NCBI GenBank assembly: GCA_028873155.1
Contig: JAGWML010000034.1
Coordinates: forward strand, 1-17,100
Source of the DNA: Acidobacteriota bacterium
GTDB taxonomy: Bacteria; Acidobacteriota; Terriglobia; Terriglobales; Acidobacteriaceae
Direction of reading: 5' to 3'
Length of the DNA: 17,100 bases
This document shows positions 14,249 through 17,100 of this stretch, piece by piece. Numbering within the stretch: the stretch's first letter is position 1; every line of letters starts with the position of its first letter. The notes beneath the pieces were generated by a model, which saw nothing but the letters and a program-made list of their open reading frames with translations, had not been told where the DNA came from and did not search any database. A program made the position numbers and the translations under genes.

Positions 14249-14269
14249 GTTGACACTAAGTCACTCAAT
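14249..14269 (+). promoter_or_regulatory. dnaK: Candidate HspR operator (HAIR-like) in the dnaK promoter region
   Basis: GTTGACA-CTAAGTC-ACTCAAT has the 7-7-7 geometry of the HAIR consensus CTTGAGT-N7-ACTCAAG. The right half matches six of seven positions and the left half four of seven. TTGACA (14250-14255) could double as a -35 box, so a bound repressor would cover the core promoter. I cannot find a good -10 at 17 bp. hspR itself is encoded nearby, which makes the assignment plausible. Confidence 0.45.
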
Positions 14270-14319
14270 CATGCATCCTATTCTTGTCAGTATTTTCACA
14301 TGCAGGCAGGAGCCTCATC

Positions 14320-16248
<1,929 letters not shown>

Positions 16249-16289
16249 GAATGGCCGTCCAGGCAATTGCGCCTTCGGCTCAAAATCCT

Positions 16290-16318
16290 GGGGTGGGCGA
16301 CATCATGTTGCTCACCCC
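16290..16318 (+). terminator. Terminator-like hairpin downstream of dnaK
   Basis: GGGGTGGGC (16290-16298) pairs with GCTCACCCC (16310-16318), giving nine pairs with one G-U wobble and an 11-base loop. The T-rich stretch ATTCTTCTATTCC follows. It lies 42 bases after the dnaK stop codon. The tail is not a pure T-run, so it may be a moderate intrinsic terminator or a 3'-end stabiliser. Confidence 0.6.
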
Positions 16319-16497
16319 ATTCTTCTATTCCGCTGTCCTTTCATTCTGCGCGACTGGAGCGCAGCGGACATGGTACGAGTTGCAAATGAGTTACGATATT
16401 GGGCAGGCATCCAGGAGCGGACGGCCCAAGATCGAGCGTTTCGATTCTGCGGCCGAATCGAGTGGATAAGATCAGCGCCGAGGAAGGGGGATCGCCG

Positions 16498-16722
16498 ATG
16501 GACTACTCAAAGATCATCACGATTGATCCCGGTAAGCGCAGCGGGAAGGCCTGCATTCGCGGCTTGCGCATCACCGTCTACGACGTTCTGGACTACCTGG
16601 CTGCGGGCATGACCCAGGAGCAGATTCTGGCGGACTTCCCGGACCTGACCGAAAACGACATTCGCGCCTGCCTTGCCTACGCAGCAGACGCCGAACGCAG
16701 AGTCGAGATCGTGCGCCTGTGA
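16498..16722 (+). CDS. DUF433 family protein, probable antitoxin
   Basis: This 74-residue DUF433 protein (homeodomain-like/HTH fold) has the family signature I(T/V)-x-DPG-x-R-x-GK-x-CI-R-G-x-RITV, seen here as ITIDPGKRSGKACIRGLRITV. It is followed by the helical segment VLDYLAAGMTQEQILADFPDLTENDI, a Trp/Fis-like DNA-binding segment. The usual GKPCI proline is alanine here. DUF433 genes are commonly paired with DUF5615 PIN-like genes as putative type II toxin-antitoxin systems, as here: the stop overlaps the next start (GTGA). The ATG at 16498 follows AAGGGGG; an in-frame ATG at 16399 lacks family similarity and is rejected. Antitoxin function is inferred from family context. Confidence 0.85.
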   Translation: MDYSKIITIDPGKRSGKACIRGLRITVYDVLDYLAAGMTQEQILADFPDLTENDIRACLAYAADAERRVEIVRL

Positions 16723-17054
16723 AACTTCTGCTCGACGAGAACCTCGCGCCCCGTCTTGCGACCGCACTCTCCGACCTCTATCCCGGCTCCCGCCACCTCA
16801 CAGATTGCGGCCTTCGCGGCGTCTCTGACGACGCCATCTGGCAATATGCGCGGGACAACGGCTTTACGATTGTTTCCAAAGACTCCGATTTCTCGCAGAG
16901 AAGTGCGCTGCTCGGAAGCCCTCCCAAAGTCATTTGGCTTCGCGTTGGAAATTGCACCACCACGCGCGCCGATTTCGTGCTGCGCAATGCTGTGACTCGG
17001 ATTCGCGCCTTCGAAAGCAGCGACGGCGGATGCCTGGTCCTTTCCTATCCGTGA
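16719..17054 (+). CDS. DUF5615 family PIN-like protein, probable toxin
   Basis: This 111-residue DUF5615 (PIN-like, Mut7-C-related) protein is probably a small RNase toxin. The N-terminus MKLLLDENLAPRLA carries the acidic D6/E7 pair. A second acidic site is SDDAIWQYARDNGF (D37/D38), and SKDSDFSQR (D55, D57) gives the third cluster, so the PIN acidic centre appears intact. The segment PPKVIWLRVGNC is another family hallmark. The GTG start overlaps the DUF433 stop codon as GTGA, which implies coupled translation. PIN toxins usually cut tRNA or rRNA; no target can be named here. The pair follows dnaK with no transposase or integrase nearby. Confidence 0.87.
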   Translation: MKLLLDENLAPRLATALSDLYPGSRHLTDCGLRGVSDDAIWQYARDNGFTIVSKDSDFSQRSALLGSPPKVIWLRVGNCTTTRADFVLRNAVTRIRAFESSDGGCLVLSYP

Positions 17055-17061
17055 AGAGCTT

Positions 17062-17098
17062 GCGGGATTCCACGCGCGCACACTATTCCATATCCCGC
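17062..17098. repeat. 7-bp inverted repeat after the toxin gene, at the window edge
   Basis: GCGGGAT (17062-17068) and ATCCCGC (17092-17098) form a perfect dyad around a 23-base spacer. It may be part of a terminator or of the next gene's promoter. The window ends two bases later, so the context is missing. Confidence 0.3.
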
Positions 17099-17100
17099 CA

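Noticed and set aside
14209..14269. CIRCE element (HrcA operator) upstream of dnaK
   Set aside because: The TTAGCACTC-N9-GAGTGCTAA consensus is not present. The dyads here have 7-bp spacers and different half-sites, and the nearby regulator gene is hspR.
16251..16469. 72-codon ORF in the gap after dnaK
   Set aside because: It runs straight through the terminator-like hairpin, has no Shine-Dalgarno sequence suited to its start and no recognisable similarity.

Overview
The window (about 60% G+C, densely packed) looks like chromosome from a free-living, didermal, non-pathogen-like bacterium. A stand-alone hspR/dnaJ/dnaK set, an HpnI-like hopanoid glycosyltransferase, a cytochrome c maturation cluster, a PSMA-like secreted M28 peptidase and a DUF433/DUF5615 toxin-antitoxin pair together suggest an Acidobacteriota (Terriglobia-type) genome. 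That assignment is inference from gene content; no rRNA or other marker is present. I see no tRNA, rRNA, insertion sequence, CRISPR array or prophage gene.

Left part (1-4667, all + strand). A secreted glutamate-carboxypeptidase-II-like M28 peptidase comes first. A 123-bp gap with an excellent CRP/FNR-type palindrome follows, then a tightly packed operon ccmE - ccmA - ybaK/EbsC-type deacylase - ccmB. CcmE carries a CxxxY haem-binding motif in place of the classical HxxxY. The tRNA-editing deacylase sits inside the ccm operon with 4-base stop/start overlaps on both sides. CcmC, CcmF and CcmH are not in the window.

Middle part (4733-9214). A minus-strand CHAD-domain protein is divergent from a plus-strand ArnT/PMT-type (GT-C) membrane glycosyltransferase, across a 319-bp gap that contains a strong stem-loop. 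The GT-C gene converges on a minus-strand GT2/GT21 ceramide-glucosyltransferase/HpnI-like enzyme with only 17 bp between the stop codons.

Stress and export part (9257-16248). On the minus strand, dnaJ - hspR - TauE/SafE permease (then the HpnI-like gene) form a co-directional run. The permease appears to start at an ATC codon behind a good Shine-Dalgarno sequence. Upstream on the same strand is a DHA2-type (EmrB/QacA) drug exporter. Divergent from it on the + strand are a TspO/MBR protein and dnaK. The dnaK promoter region holds two inverted repeats with 7-bp spacers; one is a plausible HspR operator (HAIR-like). A 12-base core of it recurs, with a one-base deletion, upstream of dnaJ. The likely logic is that HspR, using DnaK as co-repressor, links the two chaperone loci.

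Right end (16249-17100). A terminator-like hairpin follows dnaK. Then comes a two-gene DUF433 antitoxin / DUF5615 PIN-like toxin module with a GTGA overlap, and the start of an inverted repeat at the window edge.
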